DNA from: an uncultured Eubacteriales bacterium
GTDB lineage: Bacteria; Bacillota; Clostridia; Oscillospirales; Oscillospiraceae
Length of the DNA stretch: 64,000 nucleotides
Reading direction: 5' to 3'
Assembly: GCA_900540635.1 (NCBI GenBank)
Contig: UQGU01000002.1
Coordinates: 62,001-126,000, forward strand
Below the pieces are notes generated by a model. It was not told the DNA's origin, ran no database searches, and saw only the letters and a list, made by a program, of their open reading frames with translations. Shown here in pieces: positions 25,709-34,473 of this stretch; position 1 is the first letter of the stretch, and the number at the start of each line of letters is the position of its first letter. The position numbers and the translations under genes were made by a program.

Positions 25709-26581
25709 TCAGTGTTCGGATTCCCGCACGGAGGCGGCAAAGTCCCACAGGCAGTAGTCCTGGGGGTATTGACTTAAAGCAAAATCATAGCACAGGCTGC
25801 CGAAGGCCTTGTCTACGGCAGGGGTCATGTGACGCAGCAGGGAAAGTGCCCAGCCGCAGCCGGGGACAAGGGCCACATGCCTGCCGTGCTCCCGGGCGAT
25901 CTGACGAACCAGCTGTGCGGTATTGACGTATTCGGAGTTTTGGGGGCAGAAGATGCCGCCCTCGCCGCTTTGCAGCAGCAGCCGGACCAGCTCATTCAGA
26001 TTGCCCACGTAGAGCATGGACCGCCGGTTGGAGACGGCGGGGAAGCAGGGGAGCTTTCTTGCCATGGCCTCCAGAGTGCGGTAGTTCCCTTTGCAGCCCT
26101 TGCCATAGATCATGGGTGGCCGCAGAATGGCAACATGAAAACCGTCCTCCGCCAGAGCACGGAGCCCTTGCTCGGCCTTCCATTTACTGGCACCGTAATT
26201 GTCTGCAGGGTGGATAGGGGTATCTGCGGTGATGGTAACGGTTTTTCCAAAGGGGGCGGTGCAGCCGTAGACGGCAGCAGTGGAGAGGAAGAGGAACTGT
26301 CCCACGCCCTCGGCCTTGGCCTTTTCGGCAATGGCGATGGGAAGCTGTGCATTTACCCGGTCGTACAGGCTTGCCTGCCGGGGGTCCTGCTTGTCCTGCT
26401 CCATATGCACCAGGGCTGCGGTATGATAGATGGCATCGTAGCCGTGAAAATCGGCTGCTTTCCAGGCGTCATCCCGGACGCTGATGGAATCCACCCGAAA
26501 TTCCTCCGGCCATTGCCCGAGATAGGCTGCAAGGCTCTTCCCCAAATAGCTGTTGGCACCGGTGATCAGAATGTGCTTCAT
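25709..26581 (-). CDS. NAD-dependent epimerase/dehydratase (extended SDR)
   Basis: A 290-residue extended short-chain dehydrogenase. The N-terminal ILITGANSYLGKSLAAYLG is the dinucleotide-binding motif; FLSTAAVYG supplies the active-site Ser/Thr region, and the catalytic YxxxK is in DNYGASKWKAEQ. Relatives act on UDP- or dTDP-sugars (4-epimerases, 4-ketoreductases), so it may make an activated sugar for this operon or reduce the lipid-linked first sugar. It is somewhat short, and I would not choose between these roles. ATG 26581 overlaps the stop of the sugar-phosphate transferase gene by four bases. Confidence 0.85.
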   Translation of the reverse strand: MKHILITGANSYLGKSLAAYLGQWPEEFRVDSISVRDDAWKAADFHGYDAIYHTAALVHMEQDKQDPRQASLYDRVNAQLPIAIAEKAKAEGVGQFLFLSTAAVYGCTAPFGKTVTITADTPIHPADNYGASKWKAEQGLRALAEDGFHVAILRPPMIYGKGCKGNYRTLEAMARKLPCFPAVSNRRSMLYVGNLNELVRLLLQSGEGGIFCPQNSEYVNTAQLVRQIAREHGRHVALVPGCGWALSLLRHMTPAVDKAFGSLCYDFALSQYPQDYCLWDFAASVRESEH

Positions 26582-27192
26582 GCCTGGTGCTCCTTGTCCA
26601 TGGCACCGGTGCCGCCCTCAACAACGCCCTTGTGCTTCAGCACGGCTGTGATGGAGCCGAAGAAGCAGCGGCAGTCAAAGGCAAAGCTGAGGTTCTGCGC
26701 ATATTCGCCATCCAGTTTCGCTTTTACGTCAATGGGCAGTTCGTCCCGGCCGTTGATCTGGGCCCAGCCGGTGAGGCCGGGACGGATATCGTTGGCACCG
26801 TACTTGTCCCGTTCTGCAATGAGATCAAACTGGTTCCACAGGGCAGGGCGGGGACCGATGACGGACATCTTTCCGGTAAAGATCTGAAAGATCTGGGGCA
26901 GCTCATCCAGAGAGGTCTTGCGCAGGAGCTTTCCCACGCTTGTGATGTATTGCTCCGGATTTTGGAGTTGATGGGTGGGTACATCGTGGGGGGTGCACAT
27001 TTTCATGGTGCGGAATTTGAGGATCTGAAAGTGGGTCTTGTGCAGTCCCACACGCTTTTGGTGAAAGAAAATGGGGCCTGGGTCATCGATTTTTATGGCA
27101 ATTGCAAGAATCAGGTACAGGGGCGACAGGATGATCACGCCGCAGCCGGAGAGCAAAATATCCAGTATCCGTTTCCCAAACTTTCGATACAA
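26578..27192 (-). CDS. Undecaprenyl-phosphate sugar-phosphate transferase (minimal monotopic type)
   Basis: A 204-residue initiating enzyme of the bacterial sugar transferase family, which places a sugar-1-phosphate on undecaprenyl phosphate. It is the minimal PglC-like form: one N-terminal re-entrant hydrophobic segment (residues about 8-30), then the catalytic core with the Asp-Glu pair in TSLDELPQ, RVGLHKTHFQILKFRTMK, SVIGPRPAL and RPGLTGWAQINGRDEL. It lacks the extra membrane domain of WbaP/WcaJ. The start codon is TTG 27192 behind GAAGGAAT. It is the first gene of the operon, 68 bases after the -10 box. Confidence 0.92.
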   Translation of the reverse strand: MYRKFGKRILDILLSGCGVIILSPLYLILAIAIKIDDPGPIFFHQKRVGLHKTHFQILKFRTMKMCTPHDVPTHQLQNPEQYITSVGKLLRKTSLDELPQIFQIFTGKMSVIGPRPALWNQFDLIAERDKYGANDIRPGLTGWAQINGRDELPIDVKAKLDGEYAQNLSFAFDCRCFFGSITAVLKHKGVVEGGTGAMDKEHQA

Positions 27193-27259
27193 GCCGATTC
27201 CTTCTTTCTCTTCGTTTCAAAACTGCGCAAAGGCAGTATTACAGCTTTCAGTAAAGATT

Positions 27260-27288
27260 AGTATACCACATACAGACTCTTTCATCAA
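27260..27288 (-). promoter_or_regulatory. Promoter of the surface-polysaccharide operon
   Basis: On the minus strand TTGATG (27288-27283), 17 bases and TATACT (27265-27260), with TGG directly before the -10 box. It stands between the nahK-like gene's terminator and the first operon gene, so the operon can be transcribed on its own. Confidence 0.75.
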
Positions 27289-27312
27289 GAAAAAGTTTCC
27301 TTATAAAGGAAC

Positions 27313-27344
27313 TTTCCGCCTGCGGGCAAAACCGCAGACGGAAA
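27313..27344 (-). terminator. Hairpin after the nahK-like gene
   Basis: A 13-bp stem with one mismatch (27313-27325 against 27332-27344) and a 6-base loop lies 16 bases after the kinase stop. No strong T tract follows, so read-through into the operon is possible. Confidence 0.55.
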
Positions 27345-27359
27345 TGAAAATGTATCAGC

Positions 27360-28454
27360 TTATTTGTATTGCGCCAGACAATCCCGGATGATGTTTTCCA
27401 TCTCACCCCGCCGGGCCAGCATATCCTTTGCAAGAGCGATCTGGCAGCGGGTGCGGACCAGATTGTGCTCAGGGTACAGGGTCTTGAAATAGGGGTCGCC
27501 CTCCAGGTAGTCACCCAGGAAGCGAACGGCCAGCTCTGCCGTCAGGCAGAAGCAGCTGATGGCCAGGGTGTCGGCCTCCGCCTGGGTCATGGCGTGGGCG
27601 GTTTTTTCCAGGAAGCCCTCGGCAAAGGAACGGAAGACCTCCATATCCACGCCGGCCTTGCCGGGATCCGGGCAGTCCTCCTCGCAGCGGTTGGCGGCAA
27701 ACCGGATGGCATCGCCAAAATCGTGCCCCATCAAACCGGGCATGACCGTATCCAGATCGATGACGACCAGAGCGCTGTGGTCCTCCGGGCTGAAGAGCAC
27801 ATTGTTGATCTTGGTATCGTTGTGGGTCACCCGCAGCGGGAGCTTTCCTGCCTGGTGCAGATCGGTCAGAGTACAGGCCAGGTCCTCGTTTTCCAGCAGA
27901 AACCGGATCTCCTCCTGAGCCTCCCCTGCGCGGTGGGCCTTGTCCTGGGCTACGGCTTCCTTGAAGTGCGCATAGCGCTGGCGGGTATTGTGGAAACCGG
28001 GAATGGTCTCCTTCAGGGAGTTGATGTCGAAGTCAGACAGCTGCTCCTGAAACTCACCGAATACCAGACCGGCATTGCGCAGGACCATGGGGTCCTTTAC
28101 GGTGTTGTAGGTGACAGAGGGAATGTAGTTGGTCATGCGCCAGAAGTTATCCCCGTCGATGACGTAGGTCTTCCGGTCTGCGGTGTGGTGGAAATGCAGG
28201 CAGGTTTTTCCGGGGGATTTTGCACGGATGTGCTCCGTGACCTTGTCGATATTGTCCATGAGCCCCACAGGGTCCCGGAAGGCATAGGTGTTGACATTCT
28301 GGACCAGGAAGGACTTCTTTGTGCCGTCAGACAGACGGAAGTTTACCTTATAGGTGTGGTTGACGTTGCCCATCTGGATGGTTTCATAACCGAGATAGGT
28401 ATCCTCAATGCGGAAAAGCCGACAGACCTGCTCCAATTTCTCATTCAAATCCAA
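27360..28454 (-). CDS. N-acetylhexosamine 1-kinase-like phosphotransferase (NahK-like)
   Basis: A 364-residue APH-fold kinase that matches my recollection of Bifidobacterium NahK along most of its length. The shared phrases include QNVNTYAF followed by VGLMDNIDKVTEHI, LRVTHNDTKINNVLF (catalytic Asp), VIDLDTVMPG (metal site), DFGDAIRFAAN and a C-terminal DYLEGDPYFKTLYPEHNL. NahK phosphorylates N-acetylglucosamine or N-acetylgalactosamine at C1, in salvage of host mucin or milk sugars. The start is TTG 28454, nine bases after AGGA. It has its own promoter (28537-28565), and a hairpin separates it from the polysaccharide operon. It could feed sugar-1-phosphates into nucleotide-sugar synthesis; no UDP-sugar pyrophosphorylase is adjacent. 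Confidence 0.83.
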   Translation of the reverse strand: MDLNEKLEQVCRLFRIEDTYLGYETIQMGNVNHTYKVNFRLSDGTKKSFLVQNVNTYAFRDPVGLMDNIDKVTEHIRAKSPGKTCLHFHHTADRKTYVIDGDNFWRMTNYIPSVTYNTVKDPMVLRNAGLVFGEFQEQLSDFDINSLKETIPGFHNTRQRYAHFKEAVAQDKAHRAGEAQEEIRFLLENEDLACTLTDLHQAGKLPLRVTHNDTKINNVLFSPEDHSALVVIDLDTVMPGLMGHDFGDAIRFAANRCEEDCPDPGKAGVDMEVFRSFAEGFLEKTAHAMTQAEADTLAISCFCLTAELAVRFLGDYLEGDPYFKTLYPEHNLVRTRCQIALAKDMLARRGEMENIIRDCLAQYK

Positions 28455-28536
28455 AATAAAACATCCTTTCGCGTTTTAGGGTACCGAAAAGGAAAACGCA
28501 TGATGGCTGCCGCAGCGCGGCAACGCACACCTAATT

Positions 28537-28565
28537 ATTCTATCGCATCATGGGAACAATGTCAA
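28537..28565 (-). promoter_or_regulatory. Promoter of the nahK-like gene
   Basis: On the minus strand a consensus TTGACA (28565-28560), 17 bases and TAGAAT (28542-28537). It leaves a leader of about 75 bases that can form a short hairpin. Confidence 0.75.
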
Positions 28566-28730
28566 TCAAAATCGCGGTAGTTGATGAATATCTACAGAAA
28601 AATTGGAAAAATGCGGAACGATGCCGTGGAAAACTGGGCACTATTGCCAAGAGCCGTCCTTGCAGCGGAAGAGAAACAAAGGGAATTGGAGAAATTCCCC
28701 GACGGCTCCCGGAAAAGCCGAAAAAGATCA

Positions 28731-28759
28731 TTGCAATTCAAAGAAAAAGCGGATATAAT
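28731..28759 (+). promoter_or_regulatory. Promoter of smc-ftsY
   Basis: TTGCAA (28731-28736), a 17-base spacer and TATAAT (28754-28759), about 90 bases before the smc start. Confidence 0.75.
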
Positions 28760-28849
28760 AAACTGATTCATTATCCGTATCAGGAGTGCAGAAGGCAAAT
28801 GCTTTTGCTGCCTGAATGATGCGAAACGAGGTTATAACGAGGTTATGCT

Positions 28850-31800
28850 GTGTACTTAAAATCACTGGAATTGCAGGGCTTCAAGTCCTTTCCGGACAAA
28901 ACGGTGATCCGGTTCGGCGATGATATCACCGCCATCGTAGGTCCCAACGGTTCCGGAAAATCCAATATTTCCGACGCGATCCTGTGGGTCATGGGCGAAC
29001 AGAGCTCCAAGACCCTCCGGGGTGCCAAAATGGAGGATGTGATCTTTGGCGGAACGGCCAAGCGCCCGCAGCTGGGCTTTGCGGAGGCAACGCTGACGCT
29101 GGACAATTCTGACCGGGCTCTGGCCTATGATGCCGATGAGGTGGTCGTCACCCGGCGCTACTACCGCTCCGGCGACGGCGAATACTATATCAACCGCCAG
29201 TCTGCCCGCCTGAAAGATATCAATGAGCTCTTGATGGACACCGGTCTGGGCCGGGAGGGCTACTCCAATATCGGCCAGGGCCGCATCGATGAGATCCTTT
29301 CCCTGAAAAGCGGGGACCGCCGGGAGATCTTTGAAGAGGCTGCCGGTATCTCCAAATACCGCCACCGGAAAGAGGAGACAGAGCGCCAGCTGGAGCGCAC
29401 GGAAGACAATCTGCTGCGCATCGGCGATAAGGTCTCCGAGCTGGAGCTGCAGTTGGAACCGCTGAAGCTTCAATCGGAAAAGGCCCAGAGGTATCTGGAA
29501 ATGAAGGAGGAGCTGAAGGGAGTAGAGGTAGCCGTATGGCTGGATACCCTGGATAAGCTCTCCGCTGCCGCAAAAAAAGCGGAAGAGGACTATGCGTCGG
29601 CTTCCTTCGTCCTGCAGCAGGCCCACGACGATCTGGACGGACTTTACCGTCAGGCAGAGGAGCTGGGCGGGGCCCTGCGGGAAAAGGATGCCGCCCTGGA
29701 ATCCGTCCGGGTCAAGACCTCCATGTTCCAGAGTACCCATCAGCAGCTGGACGGCCAGATGGCCGTGCTGCGGGGGAATGTGGAAAACAACAATGCCAAC
29801 TTAAGCCGCATTGAAGAGGAGCTTCGGGGCCAGCAGGATCGGTCCGGCGGTCTGGAAAGCCAGATCGCCCAGACCGAGCAGCGGGTGGAGCAGATTGATC
29901 GGGACCTTGCCGATGTGCGCTCCTCGATCGCGGCCTCCCAGCAGAAGCTGGTCGAAATGACCGCTTCCGCGCAGGGCCTGAGCAAACGGTTCCTGGAGCT
30001 GCGGACCAAGCAGACGGAGCTGCAAACGGAGATTGCCGGCTGCGAGGCGGATATCCGGGCTTTGGAAGAGAACCGGGAGAGCTCCCGGCAGCGCCTTGCT
30101 CAGCTGGAGGAGGATCTGTCCTCCGGCAGAGAGCGGCGGGAAGATGCGAAGAAAAATCTGGAGGACTGCCGCCGGGAGCTGAAAAACGCCCAGGACCAGG
30201 TGACGGCCTCTAAAAATGTGATCTCCGGCTTTAGCCTGCGACAGGAGAGCCGAAAAAAGAACCGGGACGATGCAGCAGAAACGCTGCGGCAGCTGTCGGC
30301 CCAGCTGGATGGCATCTCCGCCAAGATCCGGGTGTTCCGGGCCATGGAGCGGGACTATGAGAGCTATCAGAAATCCGTAAGGATGATCATGCAGGAGGCC
30401 CAGCGGGGCGGACTGCGGAATATCCATGGGCCGGTGTCCCGGTTGATTCGTACGGAAAACAGCTACACCGTTGCCATTGAGATCGCCCTGGGTGCGGCCA
30501 TGCAGCAGATCGTTGTGGACAGCGAGGCCGACGGCAAAGCGGCAATTTCCTATTTGAAGCGCACCGGCGGCGGCCGGGCCACGTTTTTGCCCCTGTCGAC
30601 CATCTGGGGCAAGAGCCTCCAGGAGCCCGGCGTGGAGAAGTGCCGGGGCTTCGTGGGCGTGGCGGCAGATCTGGTCAGCTTCGACCCGAAGTACCGGAAT
30701 ATTGTATTGAATCTGCTGGGCCGGACGGTGATTGCCGAGGATATCGATGCGGCTATCGCCATGGCAAGGCAGTTCAAAAACCGGTTCCGTATTGTGACCC
30801 TGGATGGCCAGGTCATGAATGCCGGCGGCTCTATGACCGGCGGCTCTGTGAATAAAGATGCAGGCATTCTGTCCCGGGCCAATGAGCTGGAACGGCTGAC
30901 GGCCCAGGAAAAGCAGCTCCTTTCCCAGCGGGAGGCGGAGCAGGCCAGACTGCAGGAGTGCCAGCGGCTGTTTGACCAGGTGGAGTTCCAGCTGGGTACC
31001 GCCCGGGACCAGCTCCGGGAGGCGGAGGACCAGGTTCTTCGGCTCCAGGGGCAGGAAAAGCAGTATGAGGTGCTCTATAATGCCATTGCTGAGGCGGAGA
31101 GCTCTGCTGACCGGGAGCGGGAGAGTCTGCAATCCAGGGACCGCAGCGACGGGGAACGTCTATCTGCCCAGAAGGCAAAGCTGCAGATTTTTGAAAAGGA
31201 TCTGGCCAAGACCCGGCAGCAGGCGGAAAGCCTGGAGGGCAGCCAGTCCGAGGCGGCCCAGGCTACCGACGCCATTACGGGCCACATGACGGAGCTGCGG
31301 ACCAAGGAAGCGGCTCTGGATGCCGAACGGACCACGGCCCTTTCCCATATGGAGGACCTGAAGAGCCTGATGTCTGCCATGGAGGGAGACCGGGAGAAGA
31401 AGCAGGCACTGATGGATGCTATGCGGCAGGAGAATCAGCGCATTTCCCAGGAAATCGAGCAGTTGGAGCAGCGGCAGCAGGCCAACGATGCGGAAGCCGC
31501 CGCCATGAACGAGACCCTGCAGCAGATGCAGCAGGCCCGGGCAGACACCGAGGCAGGAAAGACCAAAGCCGAGCACGATGCCCAGGAGAAGAACAAGGAA
31601 ATCCTCAATATGGAGCGGGCCTGTGCCCTGCTGGAGCAGAAAAAGGTCACCTCCTCCATGGAGGAGCGGCAGATCGTGGACAAGCTGTGGGATTCCTATG
31701 GCCTGACCCCCGGCACGGCCGGAGAGGCCCGGGGCGAGATCGAGTCCGTGTCCGCAGGCAACAAGCGCATTGCAGAGCTGAAACGGAAAATCGCCGCCTT

Positions 31801-32419
31801 GGGAACGCCCAACCTGGGAGCCATCGATGAATATGCCCGGGTCAACGAGCGCTACAGCTATCTTGCGGAGCAGCGGGACGACGTACTCACCTCCAAGCGG
31901 GAGCTGGAAAGCATCATCCGGGATATTACAAAGGAAATGACCTCCATTTTCGTGGAGCAGTTTGGCAGGATCGATCATTATTTCGGCCAGGTCTTTGAAG
32001 AGATGTTTGGCGGCGGCAAGGGGCAGCTGATTCTGGAGGATCCGGAAAACCCCTTGACCTGCGGCATTGAGATTCGGGTGCAGCCCCCCGGAAAGCAGGT
32101 CAAGACCATTACGCTGCTCTCCGGCGGCGAAAAGGCCTTTGTGGCCACTGCGCTGTACTTCGCCATTTTGAAGGTGCGGCCTACGCCCTTCTGTCTGTTG
32201 GACGAGATCGACGCAGCCCTGGACGACCGGAACGTGGACCGGTTTGCCGGGTACCTGCACAACCTGAAAAAAACCCAGTTCATCGTCATCACCCACAGGC
32301 GCGGCACCATGGAGGCTGCGGATGTGCTCTACGGCGTGACCATGCAGGAGCAGGGCGTGTCCAAGCTCCTGCGCCTGGACCTGAACCAGATGGAAGAATA
32401 CCTGGGAATTGGAGAATAA
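28850..32419 (+). CDS. smc: Chromosome segregation protein SMC
   Basis: A full-length 1189-residue SMC ATPase, the core of bacterial condensin (with ScpA/ScpB). The N-terminal head starts MYLKSLELQGFKSFPDKTV, with Walker A in VGPNGSGKSNISDAILW. Two long coiled coils (about 170-500 and 680-1020) flank the hinge (about 515-660, including GLRNIHGPVSRLI and NAGGSMTGGS). The C-terminal head has the ABC signature LLSGGEKAFVATAL and Walker B FCLLDEIDAALDD. The start is GTG 28850 behind CGAGG. ftsY follows after 18 bases, the common Firmicute pairing. Confidence 0.97.
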   Translation: MYLKSLELQGFKSFPDKTVIRFGDDITAIVGPNGSGKSNISDAILWVMGEQSSKTLRGAKMEDVIFGGTAKRPQLGFAEATLTLDNSDRALAYDADEVVVTRRYYRSGDGEYYINRQSARLKDINELLMDTGLGREGYSNIGQGRIDEILSLKSGDRREIFEEAAGISKYRHRKEETERQLERTEDNLLRIGDKVSELELQLEPLKLQSEKAQRYLEMKEELKGVEVAVWLDTLDKLSAAAKKAEEDYASASFVLQQAHDDLDGLYRQAEELGGALREKDAALESVRVKTSMFQSTHQQLDGQMAVLRGNVENNNANLSRIEEELRGQQDRSGGLESQIAQTEQRVEQIDRDLADVRSSIAASQQKLVEMTASAQGLSKRFLELRTKQTELQTEIAGCEADIRALEENRESSRQRLAQLEEDLSSGRERREDAKKNLEDCRRELKNAQDQVTASKNVISGFSLRQESRKKNRDDAAETLRQLSAQLDGISAKIRVFRAMERDYESYQKSVRMIMQEAQRGGLRNIHGPVSRLIRTENSYTVAIEIALGAAMQQIVVDSEADGKAAISYLKRTGGGRATFLPLSTIWGKSLQEPGVEKCRGFVGVAADLVSFDPKYRNIVLNLLGRTVIAEDIDAAIAMARQFKNRFRIVTLDGQVMNAGGSMTGGSVNKDAGILSRANELERLTAQEKQLLSQREAEQARLQECQRLFDQVEFQLGTARDQLREAEDQVLRLQGQEKQYEVLYNAIAEAESSADRERESLQSRDRSDGERLSAQKAKLQIFEKDLAKTRQQAESLEGSQSEAAQATDAITGHMTELRTKEAALDAERTTALSHMEDLKSLMSAMEGDREKKQALMDAMRQENQRISQEIEQLEQRQQANDAEAAAMNETLQQMQQARADTEAGKTKAEHDAQEKNKEILNMERACALLEQKKVTSSMEERQIVDKLWDSYGLTPGTAGEARGEIESVSAGNKRIAELKRKIAALGTPNLGAIDEYARVNERYSYLAEQRDDVLTSKRELESIIRDITKEMTSIFVEQFGRIDHYFGQVFEEMFGGGKGQLILEDPENPLTCGIEIRVQPPGKQVKTITLLSGGEKAFVATALYFAILKVRPTPFCLLDEIDAALDDRNVDRFAGYLHNLKKTQFIVITHRRGTMEAADVLYGVTMQEQGVSKLLRLDLNQMEEYLGIGE

Positions 32420-32437
32420 AGGAAAAAGGAGAATACT

Positions 32438-33346
32438 ATGGGATTTTTTGACAAGATCAAGGCAGGCCTGACCAAGACCCGGGATGCCCTTAGCGACAGC
32501 CTCAGCGGCCTGTTTTCCGGCGGTACGGAAATCGATGATGATTTCTATGATGAGCTGGAGGAGAGCCTGATCCTGGCAGACCTGGGCGTGGAGACGGCTG
32601 CCAAGGCCACGGCAGCTCTGCGGAAAACCATCCGGGAGCGCCATATCACCAAGACAGAGGAAGCCAGAAGCGCGCTGAAGGAGATCCTGACGGACATGGT
32701 CAGCGTGGGCTCTGCGGAACTGGATCTGAGCACGACGCCCAGCGTGGTGCTGGTCATCGGCGTCAACGGTGTGGGCAAGACCACCACCATTGGCAAGATC
32801 GCCAAACAGCTCTGCGATGAAGGAAAGAAGGTCCTGCTGGTGGCGGGAGATACCTTCCGGGCTGCCGCCGCAGACCAGCTGGAAATCTGGGCGGAACGCA
32901 GCGGGGCAGACATCGTCCGCCAGCACGAGGGCGCAGACCCCGCTTCCGTTGTGTATGACGGCATCCAGTCCGCCAAAACCAAGGGCGTGGATGTGATCAT
33001 CATCGATACGGCAGGACGTCTGCACAACAAGACCAATCTGATGAACGAGCTGAACAAGATCAGCCGCATCGTGGAGCGGGAGCTGCCCAATGCCTCCCGG
33101 GAGGTGCTGCTGGTGCTGGACGGAACTACCGGCCAGAACGGTCTGATCCAGGCCAAGCAGTTCAAGGAAATCGCCGGGGTAACGGCTCTGGCGGTCACCA
33201 AGCTGGATGGCACGGCCAAGGGCGGTATTGTTATCGCCGTGGCGGATACCCTGGGCCTGCCGGTGAAATTCATTGGCGTTGGCGAAAAGGCAGAGGACCT
33301 GATGCGCTTCCAGGCAAAGTACTTTGTGGATGCCCTGTTTGAATGA
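32438..33346 (+). CDS. ftsY: Signal recognition particle receptor FtsY
   Basis: A 302-residue SRP GTPase that docks ribosome-bound signal recognition particle to the membrane. It is the short Gram-positive form without the long acidic N-terminal domain. The N domain runs to about residue 85. The G motifs are GVNGVGKTTTIGKIA, DTFRAAAADQLEIW, DTAGRLHNKTNLMNEL, TKLDGTAKGG and the closing FIGVGEKAEDLMRF. The ribosome binding site is AAAAAGGAG. rdgB starts 11 bases after its stop. Confidence 0.96.
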   Translation: MGFFDKIKAGLTKTRDALSDSLSGLFSGGTEIDDDFYDELEESLILADLGVETAAKATAALRKTIRERHITKTEEARSALKEILTDMVSVGSAELDLSTTPSVVLVIGVNGVGKTTTIGKIAKQLCDEGKKVLLVAGDTFRAAAADQLEIWAERSGADIVRQHEGADPASVVYDGIQSAKTKGVDVIIIDTAGRLHNKTNLMNELNKISRIVERELPNASREVLLVLDGTTGQNGLIQAKQFKEIAGVTALAVTKLDGTAKGGIVIAVADTLGLPVKFIGVGEKAEDLMRFQAKYFVDALFE

Positions 33347-33356
33347 GGAACGGTAT

Positions 33357-33962
33357 ATGAAGGTAGTATTGGCAAGCAAAAATAAGCACAAACTGGTGGA
33401 AATCAGCCAGATCACGGAAAAATTCGATATTCAGCTGGTGCTGGAATCGGACTTGGGCGTGGATATCGACGTGGAGGAGACGGGCTCCACCTTCGAGGAG
33501 AATTCCTTCCTGAAGGCCAATGCCGTCATGCAGGCCACGGGACTGCCTGCTCTGGCAGATGATTCCGGCATTACGGTGGACGCACTGAACGGAGAGCCGG
33601 GTATCTATTCCGCCCGCTACGGCTTTGACGAAAGCCTGGACGATGCGGGCAGAGTACAGCTGCTGCTGAAAAATATGAAGGATGTGCCGGATGACAAGCG
33701 GCAGGCCAAGTTCGTCTGCGTCATCACCCTGGTGACCCCGGACGGCAAGTCCATCCAGGCCCGGGGCGAGGTCCATGGCTTTGTGACCCATGCCCCCGCC
33801 GGAGAAGGCGGCTTTGGCTACGATCCCATTTTCTATTATCCGCCATTCGGAAAGACCTTGGCCCAGGTTCCCCAGGAGGAGAAAAACCGGGTGTCCCACC
33901 GGGCAGAGGCGTTGAAGATTTTCTATACAAAACTAAAGGAGGCAGGCTATGCTGAACAGTAA
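33357..33962 (+). CDS. rdgB: XTP/dITP diphosphatase (RdgB/HAM1)
   Basis: A 201-residue HAM1 family nucleotidase that removes dITP, XTP and similar damaged nucleotides from the pool. The start KVVLASKNKHKLVEI, the middle TFEENSFLKANAVMQATGLPALADDSGI and the C-terminal GFGYDPIFYYPPFGKTLAQ with FSHRAEAL-like VSHRAEALK are all in place. I chose ATG 33357, behind GAGGAACGG, over a longer reading that overlaps ftsY. Its last 14 bases overlap the next gene, yhbY. Confidence 0.94.
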   Translation: MKVVLASKNKHKLVEISQITEKFDIQLVLESDLGVDIDVEETGSTFEENSFLKANAVMQATGLPALADDSGITVDALNGEPGIYSARYGFDESLDDAGRVQLLLKNMKDVPDDKRQAKFVCVITLVTPDGKSIQARGEVHGFVTHAPAGEGGFGYDPIFYYPPFGKTLAQVPQEEKNRVSHRAEALKIFYTKLKEAGYAEQ

Positions 33963-34425
33963 GCAGCGCGCTGAGCTGCGGGCTCAGTCCAACGATTTGG
34001 ATACCACCCTCATGGTGGGCAAGGGCGGCGTCACGGAAGCCGTCATTGCGGAGGCGGAAAACCAGCTCACCGCAAGAGAATTGGTCAAGGGGAAGGTCCT
34101 GGAAGGGGCCCTGATGTCCCCCCGAGAGGTCAGCGATGCCATTTGTGAGGCCACCGGTGCCGAGGGTGTTGCCTGCGTGGGCTCCAAGTTTGTGATCTAC
34201 CGCTTCAGCGAGAAAAAGCAGGCTGAGCGGAACATGACCGGCCGGGCCAAGCGGAAGGAAACCCCTGTCAGCAAGTCCGACCCTGTGCGCAAGGGCATTC
34301 GTGCCCGCCGCCATGCGGCCAAGCTCCAACGGGAGCAGCGCAATGCCTTCTTTAAGGAGAAGGCTGTGGAGCGGGCCATTGAGCGGGACCGGGAAAAGCA
34401 GCTGCGGCAGAAGGAAAGGGACTGA
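33949..34425 (+). CDS. yhbY: YhbY/CRM-domain ribosome-associated RNA-binding protein with basic C-terminal extension
   Basis: A 158-residue protein. Residues 1-95 form one CRM (CRS1-YhbY) domain, with LNSKQRAELRAQSNDLDTTL, the GKGG loop (VGKGGVTEAVI) and GSKFVIYRFSEKK. Stand-alone YhbY proteins (about 97 residues) bind ribosomal RNA and take part in large-subunit maturation. Here about 60 extra residues, rich in Arg, Lys and Glu and probably helical, are appended. ATG 33949 follows AAAGGAGG closely and overlaps rdgB by 14 bases. nadD-yqeK follows 48 bases later, a common neighbour. Confidence 0.88.
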   Translation: MLNSKQRAELRAQSNDLDTTLMVGKGGVTEAVIAEAENQLTARELVKGKVLEGALMSPREVSDAICEATGAEGVACVGSKFVIYRFSEKKQAERNMTGRAKRKETPVSKSDPVRKGIRARRHAAKLQREQRNAFFKEKAVERAIERDREKQLRQKERD

Positions 34426-34473
34426 TTTCGGCTTCCTTAGAAATATGCGGGATTCTTGGAAGGGGAGAGAGAA

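Larger units (their letters stand above)
28455..28849. other. Divergent intergenic region nahK-like / smc
   Basis: This 395-base gap holds two back-to-back promoters (28537-28565 minus; 28731-28759 plus) and the ribosome binding sites of the two flanking genes. Just before smc the sequence CGAGGTTAT occurs twice in tandem. The few short open frames inside have no ribosome binding site and are not called. Confidence 0.6.

Noticed and set aside
28581..28766. 61-codon frame in the nahK-like/smc gap
   Set aside because: It has a TTG start without a ribosome binding site and runs through the smc promoter.
28455..28849. Riboswitch or T-box in intergenic leaders (smc, efp, ktrB, leuS)
   Set aside because: No T-box specifier/antiterminator pattern or known riboswitch core was visible. 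leuS is in an operon with no leader of its own.
31160..33415. 751-codon minus-strand frame opposite smc/ftsY
   Set aside because: It is a shadow frame; both plus-strand genes have complete catalytic motifs.
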